Of a stretch of 34,731 bases of DNA, positions 24,076 through 31,159 are shown piece after piece. Source of the stretch: JBHIBD01 sp046758865 (lineage in GTDB: Bacteria; Planctomycetota; Brocadiia; Brocadiales; Bathyanammoxibiaceae); contig JBHIBD010000020.1 of NCBI GenBank assembly GCA_046758865.1, positions 1 through 34,731 of the forward strand, given 5' to 3'. The notes under the pieces were generated by a model that saw only the letters and a list, made by a program, of their open reading frames with translations, had not been told where the DNA came from and made no database searches. The stretch's first letter is position 1. Each line of letters starts with the position of its first letter. The position numbers and the translations under genes were made by a program.

Positions 24076-24268
24076 GTTAGGGAAAAGCGGTATGTATACA
24101 CCACAAGGTGGGTGGATTATAGGGCATGTCTCACGTATTATTATGTGCAGGCGAGTCAAATAACCTGCATGGGTGTTAAGTTTGTGCATCGAAGCTGTGC
24201 CAAGGTGTGCGGGTATAGCTTGTTTTCTGTTGAAAGGCACTTAAAAAAATGCTCTAATAAATATTAAT
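24076..24268. other. Intergenic stretch without a gene
   Basis: Between the terminator and the MITE-like element I see no reading frame that looks coding. One hairpin, TGCAGG-12 nt-CCTGCA (24146-24169), stands alone. Confidence 0.35.
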
Positions 24269-24482
24269 TGAAGCCTCTGCAAAAGTTTATGAATTACTCC
24301 AATTTCCCCCTCCCTTGAGGGGAGGGGGATATGGGGAGGGTGAGTGCCTAATCCATCGAAGTCTACCTGACGTGAGCAGATATGACAATGGTTTATAATC
24401 ACCCCCTCCCTTCCCTCCCCCATCAAGGGGGAGGGAAAATTGAGCTTGAACTTCATAATATTGAAGTTCTGCAAAGGCTTCA
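24269..24482. mobile_element. MITE-like non-coding element with terminal inverted repeats
   Basis: A unit of about 214 bp has imperfect terminal inverted repeats: TGAAGCCTCTGCAAAAGTT at 24269-24287 and a 16-of-19 match, read on the other strand, ending at 24482. Inside each end is a GC-rich hairpin built from CCCCCTCCC/GGGAGGGGG (24306-24328) and CCCTCCCCC/GGGGGAGGG (24413-24435), so the two halves are nearly mirror images. It has no coding capacity, and an AT-rich flank (aaatat...) is shared on both sides. The right end lies 38 bp before the start of the sulfite-reductase-like gene, so it may affect its expression. Confidence 0.65.
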
Positions 24483-24520
24483 TAACTATATTTTTGGGTA
24501 TTTTTGTGAGGAATATTTCG

Positions 24521-25414
24521 GTGACTAAGCAAGTTGAAACTCCGCCAAAGATTAACGTAGAGGAGCTGAAATCAGGCGGTTTTATTAAACAAACACAAAA
24601 AGACCTCTTCACCGTGCGCCTGAGGGTGCCCGGAGGCAGGATTACCCCCGATAAAATGGCCAAGGTAGCCGAGGTCGCCAGAAGATATAGCCGTATGGGC
24701 TACTGCCATCTGAGTTTCAGGCAGTCAATTGAGCTAATTGGGGTACACATAGAGGACTTTGACAAGGTTAGGGCCGAGCTCTCTGAGGCCGGGATAAAGA
24801 TTGCATCTTGCGGTCCCAGGGTAAGGGTCCCTACGGCCTGTGGTGGCTGTGAGTATAACCCTAATGGGTTGATGGATACCCAGAAGAAGGCACTCGAGGT
24901 AGATAGACGCTTCTTTGGCAGCCCATGTCACCACAAGTTTAAGGTCTCGTTCTCCGGCTGTCCCATAGACTGCGCCAGAACCACTGAGATGGACGTGGGC
25001 TTTCAGGGGGCAGTAGAGCCTGTGTGGGATGAACCCCTATGCACTGGCTGTACACTCTGCGCAAAGGCATGCCTGGAAGGGGCCATCGTTTCAGACAAAG
25101 AGGGCAAGCCCATCTTCGATCCTAAAAAGTGCATCTATTGCGGTGACTGTATCCGTGCCTGCCCCACAAACTCCTGGAGGGCAAACAGAAGGGGCTGGAT
25201 TGTTAGGGTAGGTGGAAAGCATGGCAGACATCCTATGTTGGCGAAAGAAGTGGTTGAATTCTTGCCAGACGAAAAGGTCCACCACTTCATTGAGAAGACC
25301 CTCAAGTGGTATAAAAGAAACGGCAAGCGGAGGGAGAGGATTGGCGTGACCATTGAGAGGGTAGGCCTGGACAAGTTCAAAAAAGAGGTAGTAGAACCTT
25401 TTCAGGAGGCCTAG
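24521..25414 (+). CDS. Sulfite/nitrite reductase-like protein with ferredoxin domain
   Basis: The chosen start is a GTG at 24521 with GAGG about 9 bp before it, giving 297 residues; an upstream in-frame ATG at 24440 lies inside the MITE-like element and adds non-homologous residues. The first part (about 20-90) is a ferredoxin-like half domain (TVRLRVPGG, SFRQSIELIGV) of sulfite/nitrite reductases. Then come cysteines at 107/110 (ACGGCEYN) and at 147/151 (SGCPIDC), the usual place for the siroheme-[4Fe-4S] ligands, followed by two ferredoxin-type clusters, C174-x2-C-x2-C-x3-C and C204-x2-C-x2-C-x3-C. It resembles AsrC and small Dsr-like proteins. It likely reduces sulfite or another sulfur oxyanion in the cytosol using ferredoxin; the neighbours are sulfur-assimilation genes. 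Confidence 0.8.
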   Translation: MTKQVETPPKINVEELKSGGFIKQTQKDLFTVRLRVPGGRITPDKMAKVAEVARRYSRMGYCHLSFRQSIELIGVHIEDFDKVRAELSEAGIKIASCGPRVRVPTACGGCEYNPNGLMDTQKKALEVDRRFFGSPCHHKFKVSFSGCPIDCARTTEMDVGFQGAVEPVWDEPLCTGCTLCAKACLEGAIVSDKEGKPIFDPKKCIYCGDCIRACPTNSWRANRRGWIVRVGGKHGRHPMLAKEVVEFLPDEKVHHFIEKTLKWYKRNGKRRERIGVTIERVGLDKFKKEVVEPFQEA

Positions 25415-25483
25415 GCTCTTCTATTGTCCCCCTCTCTCTACCATACACCTTGTATGCCTTTTCGTAAGATAAGTCAAGTAGTT

Positions 25484-25541
25484 TGTAGGGGCGTGATTCA
25501 TCACGCCCGCATAAGCGGGTTCTATAAATCGAACCCCTACA
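25484..25541. repeat. Palindromic repeat element with TGTAGGGG ends
   Basis: TGTAGGGG (25484-25491) and CCCCTACA (25534-25541) are exact terminal inverted repeats around two inner hairpins: GGGCGTGAT-tc-ATCACGCCC and CCCGC-ataa-GCGGG. This is the form of a widely spread class of small non-coding palindromic elements. It sits in the 185-bp spacer before the cysteine synthase gene. Confidence 0.65.
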
Positions 25542-25599
25542 GCCGGAATGTAACAGATAAAAATGCAGAGGTCTCTATTTAGGTCGTTAAGGGTCTAGA

Positions 25600-26556
25600 A
25601 TGAACAAGACGGTAGGAGAGCAGGATACAAGGGCCTGTGTGGGTGCGCCTGTACTGGAGGAGTCCATCCTTCAGTGTGTGGGAAACACACCCATAATAAA
25701 ATTGAATAAGATTGGCCACATGTGTGAGGGGGTAAGCATATATGCAAAGGCCGAGTGGTTCAATCCGGGCGGGTCAGTTAAAGACCGCCCAGCCCTCAGG
25801 ATAATCGAGGATGGAGAGAAATCGGGACGCCTAAAAAGGGGCAAGACTATAATAGATTCTACCTCTGGAAACACCGGTATTGCATATGCAATGATTGGGG
25901 CCGTAAAGGGTTACCCTGTCACCCTTGTCATGCCCTCCAATATAAGTGAGGAGCGGAAGGCCATTGTAAGCTCTTATGGGGCGAATATAGTATTTACTGA
26001 CCCTCTAAAGGGGTCTGACGGCGCTATTATCGAGGTGAAAAAGATTGTGGAGGAAAATCCAGAAAAATACTTCTTCGCAGACCAGTACAACAATCCGTCT
26101 AACCCCCAGGCACATTATGACACTACAGGGGTAGAGGTCTGGGAACAGACCGGGGGAGAGGCAACCCATTTTGTCGCTGGTCTGGGCACTACTGGTACAC
26201 TCATGGGCACTGGTAGACGGTTGAAGGAGTTTAATCCAGATATTGAAATAATCGCCGTAGAACCGTCCACACCAATCCACGGCCTGGAAGGTCTTAAGCA
26301 CATAGATACTGCCATTGTTCCTGGAATATATGACCCAAAGTTCCCAGACCGCAAGCTTACTGTAGATACAGAGGACGCCTACAAGATGGTTAAGGAGTTG
26401 GGACAGAAAGAGGGGCTGTTAGTGGGCTATTCTGCTGGTGCAGCCATGAAGGCGGCCCTGGAAGTGGCAAAGGATTTGAAAAGTGGGGTAGTGGTCGCGG
26501 TCTTTCCTGATAGTGGAAATAATTATCTGAGCACAAGTTTCTGGAGATATTATTAG
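25600..26556 (+). CDS. cysM: Cysteine synthase, CysM-type
   Basis: This 318-residue, PLP-dependent beta-replacement enzyme has the PLP lysine in GGSVKDRPA (K61), the substrate loop STSGNTG (about 88-94), GLGTTGTLMGTGR and the C-terminal GYSAGAAMKAAL. It makes cysteine from an activated serine (O-acetyl- or O-phosphoserine) and a sulfur donor. The N-terminus carries about 20 extra residues. A JAMM metalloprotease gene follows 16 bp downstream and a TusA-like gene after that, an order reminiscent of the mycobacterial CysM-Mec-CysO pathway in which sulfur is delivered on a protein thiocarboxylate. The AAGGG 7 bp before the ATG supports the start. Confidence 0.9.
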   Translation: MNKTVGEQDTRACVGAPVLEESILQCVGNTPIIKLNKIGHMCEGVSIYAKAEWFNPGGSVKDRPALRIIEDGEKSGRLKRGKTIIDSTSGNTGIAYAMIGAVKGYPVTLVMPSNISEERKAIVSSYGANIVFTDPLKGSDGAIIEVKKIVEENPEKYFFADQYNNPSNPQAHYDTTGVEVWEQTGGEATHFVAGLGTTGTLMGTGRRLKEFNPDIEIIAVEPSTPIHGLEGLKHIDTAIVPGIYDPKFPDRKLTVDTEDAYKMVKELGQKEGLLVGYSAGAAMKAALEVAKDLKSGVVVAVFPDSGNNYLSTSFWRYY

Positions 26557-26572
26557 CAAGGGGTAAGAGGAA

Positions 26573-27010
26573 TTGTTGCGATTAGGCAAAAGTCTAGTGG
26601 ACGAGATAAAGTACCTTGCGAGGAAGAGCTACCCTTACGAGTGTGGCGGCTTTCTTGCTGGCAAATTCGGCTCTTGCAAGGAGGTCACTGAAATCTACCC
26701 CCTTGAGAACCAGAACAAGAGTACACCAGAGGTGCGTTTTGAGATAGATGCCAAAGAATTTCAAATAGTCGAGGATGAGGCCACCAAAAATGGCCTAGGG
26801 CTATTGGTGTTTTATCACTCCCATCCAGACCATCCTGCCCAACCATCGGCCTTTGATACTGAGCGGGCGGCCGGACTTGCACCTTTCTGGCCAGAGCTGT
26901 CCTATTTAATCGTATCTATTACGAGGGCTGAGGACTTTGAGTTTGGGTCTTGGGTGTTCAATATGAGTAGCGGGAACTTTGAGAAAGAGGAGTTTGTAAT
27001 AGTTTTATAG
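26573..27010 (+). CDS. JAMM/MPN-domain metalloprotease (Mec-like)
   Basis: The protein is about 145 residues long and nearly all of it is the JAMM domain. The zinc motif is complete: the catalytic glutamate in PYECGGFLAG and HSHP followed, seven residues after the second histidine, by S-x2-D (HSHPDHPAQPSAFD). In Mycobacterium the relative Mec cleaves cysteine from the carrier CysO. The start is one of two adjacent TTG codons (26573 or 26576); an AAGAGGAA ribosome site fits the second slightly better. It is 16 bp after cysM and shares its likely operon. A role in releasing product from a sulfur-carrier protein is inferred from this context. Confidence 0.85.
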   Translation: MLRLGKSLVDEIKYLARKSYPYECGGFLAGKFGSCKEVTEIYPLENQNKSTPEVRFEIDAKEFQIVEDEATKNGLGLLVFYHSHPDHPAQPSAFDTERAAGLAPFWPELSYLIVSITRAEDFEFGSWVFNMSSGNFEKEEFVIVL

Positions 27011-27033
27011 GGGCACGTTGTAACGTACCCCTA
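27008..27033. repeat. Imperfect palindrome between the JAMM and TusA-like genes
   Basis: TAGGGG-c-ACGTT-gt-AACGT-a-CCCCTA has a single mismatch and resembles the TAGGGG ends of the element at 25484-25541. It overlaps the JAMM stop codon. It may be a small member of the same palindromic repeat family, or a weak terminator. Confidence 0.5.
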
Positions 27034-27081
27034 CCAACACAACCTGTATTATTGGATAAGGGGAACAGATTAATATTTATT

Positions 27082-27318
27082 ATGGTGGAAGATAAACCCA
27101 ACGATACGATAGACCTCAGAGGTGTGCTCTGCCCCATAAACTTTGTCAAAACAAAGTTGAAACTTGAGGAAATGGAGAGTGGAGAGATACTGGAGATCTT
27201 TCTAGACGACGGTGAGCCCATGCGCAGTGTCCCTAGGAGCGTAAAGGAGGAGGGACACAAAATAATCAAGGTTGATAGCCTGGGCAAAGAATACCGGATA
27301 CTTATAAAGAAGGGCTAG
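27082..27318 (+). CDS. TusA-like sulfurtransferase
   Basis: This is a 78-residue protein of the TusA/SirA fold with the conserved LRGVLCP segment; cysteine 17 would carry a persulfide. The start at ATG 27082 puts the first strand (TIDLRG) where the family has it; an upstream TTG at 27052 is unlikely. The C-terminus ends in lysine-lysine-glycine. TusA proteins relay sulfur between enzymes. Beside CysM and a JAMM protease it may deliver sulfur to cysteine synthase. It converges with the FAD-enzyme gene, 13 bp away. Confidence 0.85.
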   Translation: MVEDKPNDTIDLRGVLCPINFVKTKLKLEEMESGEILEIFLDDGEPMRSVPRSVKEEGHKIIKVDSLGKEYRILIKKG

Positions 27319-27331
27319 CCTTAGATAGGTG

Positions 27332-28720
27332 TCATGTCTTTGCCTTCACGCCGAGGTACTCTTTAAAGGATTTGGCGAAGGCACCAATAGTAACGGGCAG
27401 GAGGGCAAACTGTAGCCTTGGACTAAGGAGTTCCATAAATATCTCTTTGTACGGTGCGTCTCCGGTTACCAACTTCCAGAGACCATCGTTTATCTGCTTT
27501 GTAACCCACCGCTCCCGGTGTATCTCGGCGTAGCTCATCCTCTCAGATAAATAGTGCTCACGGTATGCAAAGAGGCCGAAGAGCTTAAACATAACCTTGG
27601 CATAGAGGTTGTCCCTAGCGAATATGTGACACGCGGGTTCGTAGTAACCCCTCCTGAAGGCCTCTTTCGATACTCCCCGTCGGAAGGCCGTATCGGCAGC
27701 CAGTTGCGCCACCATAAAGGCAGACTCAATACCGTTTTTGTAGGACCTGGAGACCCCGGCATCACCGATTATGACCAGCCTATCGGTGTAGGGTTGTGCT
27801 GGAGTACTGACAGAGATTTTTGGAAAGCATGTACAACAGGAATTCTTTAATACATCCGGTCCCTGGGGCAGGAGCCTAAGGAGTGCTGGATGGCTCAGGA
27901 ACTGCTTTACCTGTGGGGTACTTATGTCCTTTCTCCCTACAATGGCTACAGTAAGATAGTCGCCCCTCGGTGTGAGGGATGCAAACTCTATTTCCTTCAT
28001 GCCCATGGCAAAGACGTGGATGATGTTGGTATCCTGCTTTTTGGTCACAAACTCTTTATCCAGATCGGCCTCTATTATACAGGTGCGTATGGTGCGAGGC
28101 GGAACGTAACCAAAATACATCTTTTCAAATATTTCCATAGTGGGTGTGTTAACCCCAAACGCACCCACTACTAAGTCTACATGTAGCTCTCGTGCGTCAC
28201 GGCCATAAACTACGGTGGCCTTGTCCTCAGGTCTTTGGGGCAGTATAACGTCTTTGACCTCTTCATGAATTACATTTGCGCCACGCTCCTTTGCCGTTGT
28301 CAACATAAAGTTGTCGAAGCTTACATCATGTTCAAAATGTGAATGTGCCGGGCCGGCACCCCGAAATACGGTCACTATCCGCGGCCTGTGACCGGGCTCA
28401 GGGTGCTGGAGAGATATCCGGTCTTCTTGTGTCATGAAGTGGTAGCCCTCTATCTCCGTCTGTATGCACCTCTCGGGTATAGTAATGCCTATGCTGTCGA
28501 GCTTCTTCAGTAGGTTCTCGGCCAGCACCCCTACACTCATATTACAACCCGCCTTGACGGGCCTTGAGAAATCCCTCTTTTCAAATATGGTTATGGAAAC
28601 ATCCAGCCCTAGCTCCCTAGCCAGACGATTTGCAAAGTTCGCAAAGAAGCAACCCGCCGGGCCTCCCCCTACGATTGCTATCTGTGACCCGTTTTTAAGA
28701 TATGTGTTGCTGTTTTCCAT
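27332..28720 (-). CDS. FAD-dependent oxidoreductase, geranylgeranyl-reductase-like
   Basis: This is a 462-residue flavoprotein. The FAD-binding Rossmann motif is IAIVGGGPAGCFFAN (residues 14-28), and a second FAD motif, IIGDAGVSRSYKNGIESA, lies around residue 315-332, as in the geranylgeranyl reductase/squalene-monooxygenase-like group. The C-terminal 120 residues are aromatic and may touch the membrane. A CC pair (NSCCTC) is seen near residue 293. Reduction of isoprenoid double bonds, perhaps of quinone or hopanoid precursors, is plausible but not established. It is 11 bp downstream of rarA on the minus strand and is probably co-transcribed. Confidence 0.75.
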   Translation of the reverse strand: MENSNTYLKNGSQIAIVGGGPAGCFFANFANRLARELGLDVSITIFEKRDFSRPVKAGCNMSVGVLAENLLKKLDSIGITIPERCIQTEIEGYHFMTQEDRISLQHPEPGHRPRIVTVFRGAGPAHSHFEHDVSFDNFMLTTAKERGANVIHEEVKDVILPQRPEDKATVVYGRDARELHVDLVVGAFGVNTPTMEIFEKMYFGYVPPRTIRTCIIEADLDKEFVTKKQDTNIIHVFAMGMKEIEFASLTPRGDYLTVAIVGRKDISTPQVKQFLSHPALLRLLPQGPDVLKNSCCTCFPKISVSTPAQPYTDRLVIIGDAGVSRSYKNGIESAFMVAQLAADTAFRRGVSKEAFRRGYYEPACHIFARDNLYAKVMFKLFGLFAYREHYLSERMSYAEIHRERWVTKQINDGLWKLVTGDAPYKEIFMELLSPRLQFALLPVTIGAFAKSFKEYLGVKAKT

Positions 28721-28731
28721 TTCTTGCTCTA

Positions 28732-30081
28732 TCAGCGGCCATGCCGCTTAGAGGCGTTATTGTTAGCTCTTTTCCTCCACCTCTCGAGTCTTGCCCTTAT
28801 CTCAGATTCGACACCAACTTGTTTTGGTTCGTAGTAGCACCTTTTTTGAGGGGTGTATTCCTGCTCTACCCATTGGTCTTTGTAGTTGTGGGGGTATTTG
28901 TAGCCCTTACCGTGGCCTAGTTTTGATGCACCTGGATAGCTGGCGTCCCTGAGGTGTTTTGGTACGGCCATGGTTCTCTCCTTCCGTACGTCATCTAACG
29001 CCTTCTCTATGGCCAGGTAAGCTGCGTTACTCTTTGGAGCACATGCCACGTATGTGACGGCCTGTGCAAGGGGTATCCTGGCCTCGGGCATGCCCACGAA
29101 CTCTAAGGCACCAAGGGCGGCATTGGCAAGAACTAGGGCCATGGGGTCTGCGTTCCCAACATCTTCAGCGGCAAGGATTACTACCCTGCGTGCTATAAAG
29201 CGGGCATCTTCCCCAGCTTCTATCATCTTAGCCATCCAGTAGAGGGCAGCGTCAGGGTCTCCGCCGCGCATGCCCTTTATGAAGGCGGATGCAGCATCGT
29301 AGTGGGCATCCCCGTCTCTGTCGTAAACAATAGCCTTCTTACGGATGGATTCCTCAGCCACCTCAATGGTGTAGTGGATGGTACTATCGGGGTCAGGCTC
29401 AGCAGATAGCACACCTACCTCAAGGGCATTGAGGGCTCGGCGGGCATCTCCCTCTGACATCTCGGCCAGATGTTCTAAGGCGTCCTTTTCTATCTCTACC
29501 TTGAAGTTACCCAATCCCCGTTCCTTGTCGCTGAGTGCCCTCTTAAGCAGCAATTTTATATCACCTTTCGAGAGGGGTTCGAACTGGAATATCTGAGAGC
29601 GGGAGACGAGAGGGGAATTGATGGCAAAGAAGGGGTTATGCACAGTAGCGCCTATAAGTATAACGGTCCCTTTCTCCACATCCGGCAACAATATGTCCTG
29701 TTGAGTTCGATTAAAGTGGTGCAGCTCATCGACAAAGAGGATGGTCCTCTTCTTTAGCCTAAATTGTCTTTCCCTTGCCTCGGCAATGATTCGACGAATG
29801 TCCTTCACACTGGAGGTGGTAGCGTTTATCTCTTCGAAATGGGCCTTGGTGGTATTTGCTATTATGTGTGCCAGTGCAGTTTTTCCCGTGCCTGGAGGGC
29901 CATAGAAGAGGAGTGAGCTCAATCTGTCTGCCTTTAGCGCACGCCTCAGCAGTTTGTTGGGTCCAAAGAAGTGTGACTGCCCTACAAAATCATCTGTCTT
30001 CTTGGGGCGCATCCTTATGGCGAGAGGGGCGTTGGGAGGTATATTGTCTTTTGTGGCCTTGCTAAGGTCAAACAGTTCCAT
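28732..30081 (-). CDS. rarA: Replication-associated recombination protein A
   Basis: This is a 449-residue AAA+ ATPase of the RarA/MgsA/WRNIP1 family. It has RMRPKKTDDFVGQSH near the N-terminus, Walker A GPPGTGKT (61-68), Walker B ILFVDELHHF (about 113-122), sensor 1 (LIGATVHNPFFAIN) and the arginine of SEGDARRALN, followed by the tetramerisation domain with AAEDVGNADPMAL and the signature HLRDASYPGASKLGHGKGYKYPHN. It acts at stalled replication forks, loading near the clamp-loader/SSB. The length is normal. It is divergent from the 6S-like RNA, whose promoter would lie in the 46-bp gap, and is followed by the FAD oxidoreductase gene. Confidence 0.95.
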   Translation of the reverse strand: MELFDLSKATKDNIPPNAPLAIRMRPKKTDDFVGQSHFFGPNKLLRRALKADRLSSLLFYGPPGTGKTALAHIIANTTKAHFEEINATTSSVKDIRRIIAEARERQFRLKKRTILFVDELHHFNRTQQDILLPDVEKGTVILIGATVHNPFFAINSPLVSRSQIFQFEPLSKGDIKLLLKRALSDKERGLGNFKVEIEKDALEHLAEMSEGDARRALNALEVGVLSAEPDPDSTIHYTIEVAEESIRKKAIVYDRDGDAHYDAASAFIKGMRGGDPDAALYWMAKMIEAGEDARFIARRVVILAAEDVGNADPMALVLANAALGALEFVGMPEARIPLAQAVTYVACAPKSNAAYLAIEKALDDVRKERTMAVPKHLRDASYPGASKLGHGKGYKYPHNYKDQWVEQEYTPQKRCYYEPKQVGVESEIRARLERWRKRANNNASKRHGR

Positions 30082-30127
30082 GCTTACTGCCTGAGGTTAG
30101 TGTTCCCATGACGTGGGCCATAAAAAA

Positions 30128-30305
30128 AAGCTCCAACCTGCCGTGAGAGGTGTTGTTCGAGAACCCGCATTTAATGTGGGAACCGCCAAGAAGGCTTTAC
30201 AGTTGGCCTTTAGTGGCCTCTGCGCCGCCTTCTGAACCAAGCCCCCTTGGTTTGAAGTGTCGGTTCAAACCCAACGCCCTTCGCACCACGTACAGGTCAG
30301 AGCTT
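30128..30305 (+). ncRNA. ssrS: 6S RNA (candidate)
   Basis: The 178-nt stretch folds into a long closing helix: AAGCTC, ACCTG, CGT and GGTG (30128-30152) pair in order with CACC, ACG, CAGGT and GAGCTT (30284-30305), interrupted by small bulges. Inside, GGtGTTG (30149-30155) can alternatively pair with CAACgCC (30272-30278), and GAACC with GGTTC. The 3' side of the central bubble holds a small hairpin (AACCAAG-cccc-CTTGGTT, 30235-30252), the counterpart of the one in E. coli 6S RNA. The apical stem is AGAAGGC/GCCTTCT. Size, rod shape and bubble hairpin fit 6S RNA, which binds RNA polymerase holoenzyme. It lies between rarA and purN, with no start-like frame that is convincing across it. Confidence 0.72.
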
Positions 30306-30320
30306 TCTAATGGAATTTTA

Positions 30321-30435
30321 CCAGATTGTATATGCCAATGCAAGCGTTTTGCACGGGAATCTGGCCTGAGAGCAGACTCTTGCCTTGAAAACGGCCAGCT
30401 CCACTTCGCGCTGGCACATTTCTACAGTGGTACAG
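30321..30435 (+). ncRNA. Structured RNA stretch between the 6S candidate and purN
   Basis: Several perfect stems follow each other: CCAGATT/AATCTGG (30321-30364) enclosing TGCAA-gcgtt-TTGCA, then GCCAGC/GCTGGC (30394-30415), with a rho-independent terminator directly after. It may be a separate small RNA or the 3' trailer of the 6S precursor. I do not recognise it as any known family (not tRNA, SRP RNA, tmRNA or a purine/THF riboswitch). Confidence 0.4.
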
Positions 30436-30464
30436 ACGCCTTTAGCAAAAGGCGTTGCTTTTTT
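30436..30464 (+). terminator. Rho-independent terminator before purN
   Basis: ACGCCTTT-agca-AAAGGCGT is a perfect 8-bp stem with a 4-nt loop, followed after three bases by six T. It would end transcription of the upstream RNA(s) 70 bp before the purN start codon, or act as an attenuator of purN. Confidence 0.85.
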
Positions 30465-30533
30465 GCCTATAACTGGATAAAATACCCCTTGTTCCTAATG
30501 ACCTTTACAGAGACGTTCTCGGGCACTAGAGAT

Positions 30534-31157
30534 ATGCAAGAGCCTATACATCTAGCTGTCCTTCTCTCCGGCACTGGTAGAACCCTACAAAATCTTATTG
30601 ATAAAATAGAGCAGGGTTTATTAAATGCCAAGATAAGGGTGGTTGTCAGTAGCCGTGCAGATGCCTTTGGCTTGCAAAGGGCGAAAAAGCACAATATACC
30701 TACAGTTGTGGTAGAAAGAAAGAGATACAAGGGTGTAGAGGAATTCAGTAATGAAATTACTACCCAGCTGGATAAATATGAGGTAGACCTGGTAATTATG
30801 GCGGGGTTTAATTGCCTGTACAAGATTCCGGACAAATACGGGGGCAGGGTCATGAACATCCATCCAGCCTTGATACCTTCATTCTGCGGAAAGAACTACT
30901 GGGGTGAGAAAGTACATAAAGCAGTGCTTGACTCTGGGGTCAAGGTCTCAGGCTGCACTGTACATTTTGCAGATAATACCTATGACAACGGACCCATTAT
31001 CCTACAGCGAGTTGTACCTGTCATTAATGGAGACACGCCAGAGTCTTTGGCAAAGAGGGTCTTCAAAGAGGAATGTTTGGCCTATCCGGAGGCTATACGT
31101 CTATTCCAACAGGGCAGGCTCAAAATAGAGTGCAGAAGGGTTAGCATCCTTCCCTAG
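30534..31157 (+). CDS. purN: Phosphoribosylglycinamide formyltransferase
   Basis: This is GAR transformylase, which moves the formyl group from 10-formyltetrahydrofolate to GAR in purine synthesis. From the chosen ATG (30534) it has 207 residues, normal for PurN, and begins just before the strand HLAVLLSGTGRTLQNL. Catalytic residues are seen: N108 and H110 in MNIHPALIP and D151 in YDNGPIIL. The loop SFCGKNYWGEKVH is of the clostridial type. The frame stays open upstream to 30150 through the RNA structures, but that extension has no family likeness, so I reject it. The M16 peptidase gene follows 2 bp downstream. Confidence 0.93.
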   Translation: MQEPIHLAVLLSGTGRTLQNLIDKIEQGLLNAKIRVVVSSRADAFGLQRAKKHNIPTVVVERKRYKGVEEFSNEITTQLDKYEVDLVIMAGFNCLYKIPDKYGGRVMNIHPALIPSFCGKNYWGEKVHKAVLDSGVKVSGCTVHFADNTYDNGPIILQRVVPVINGDTPESLAKRVFKEECLAYPEAIRLFQQGRLKIECRRVSILP

Positions 31158-31159
31158 GC

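Noticed and set aside
24300..24440. CRISPR-like repeat array
   Set aside because: The GC-rich runs are two mirror-image hairpins, not direct repeats with spacers of even length.
24440..24520. Upstream in-frame ATG for the sulfite-reductase-like gene
   Set aside because: It lies inside the MITE-like element and encodes a hydrophobic stretch unlike the family; the GTG at 24521 has a ribosome site.
30300..30470. tRNA, SRP RNA, tmRNA or a purine/THF riboswitch before purN
   Set aside because: None of the conserved sequence blocks or the cloverleaf (T-loop GTTCGAATC) is present; only general stems are seen.
30150..30533. Long N-terminal extension of the purN reading frame
   Set aside because: The frame is open to 30150, but it runs through strong RNA stems and a terminator, has no ribosome site and no PurN likeness; the family starts at 30534.
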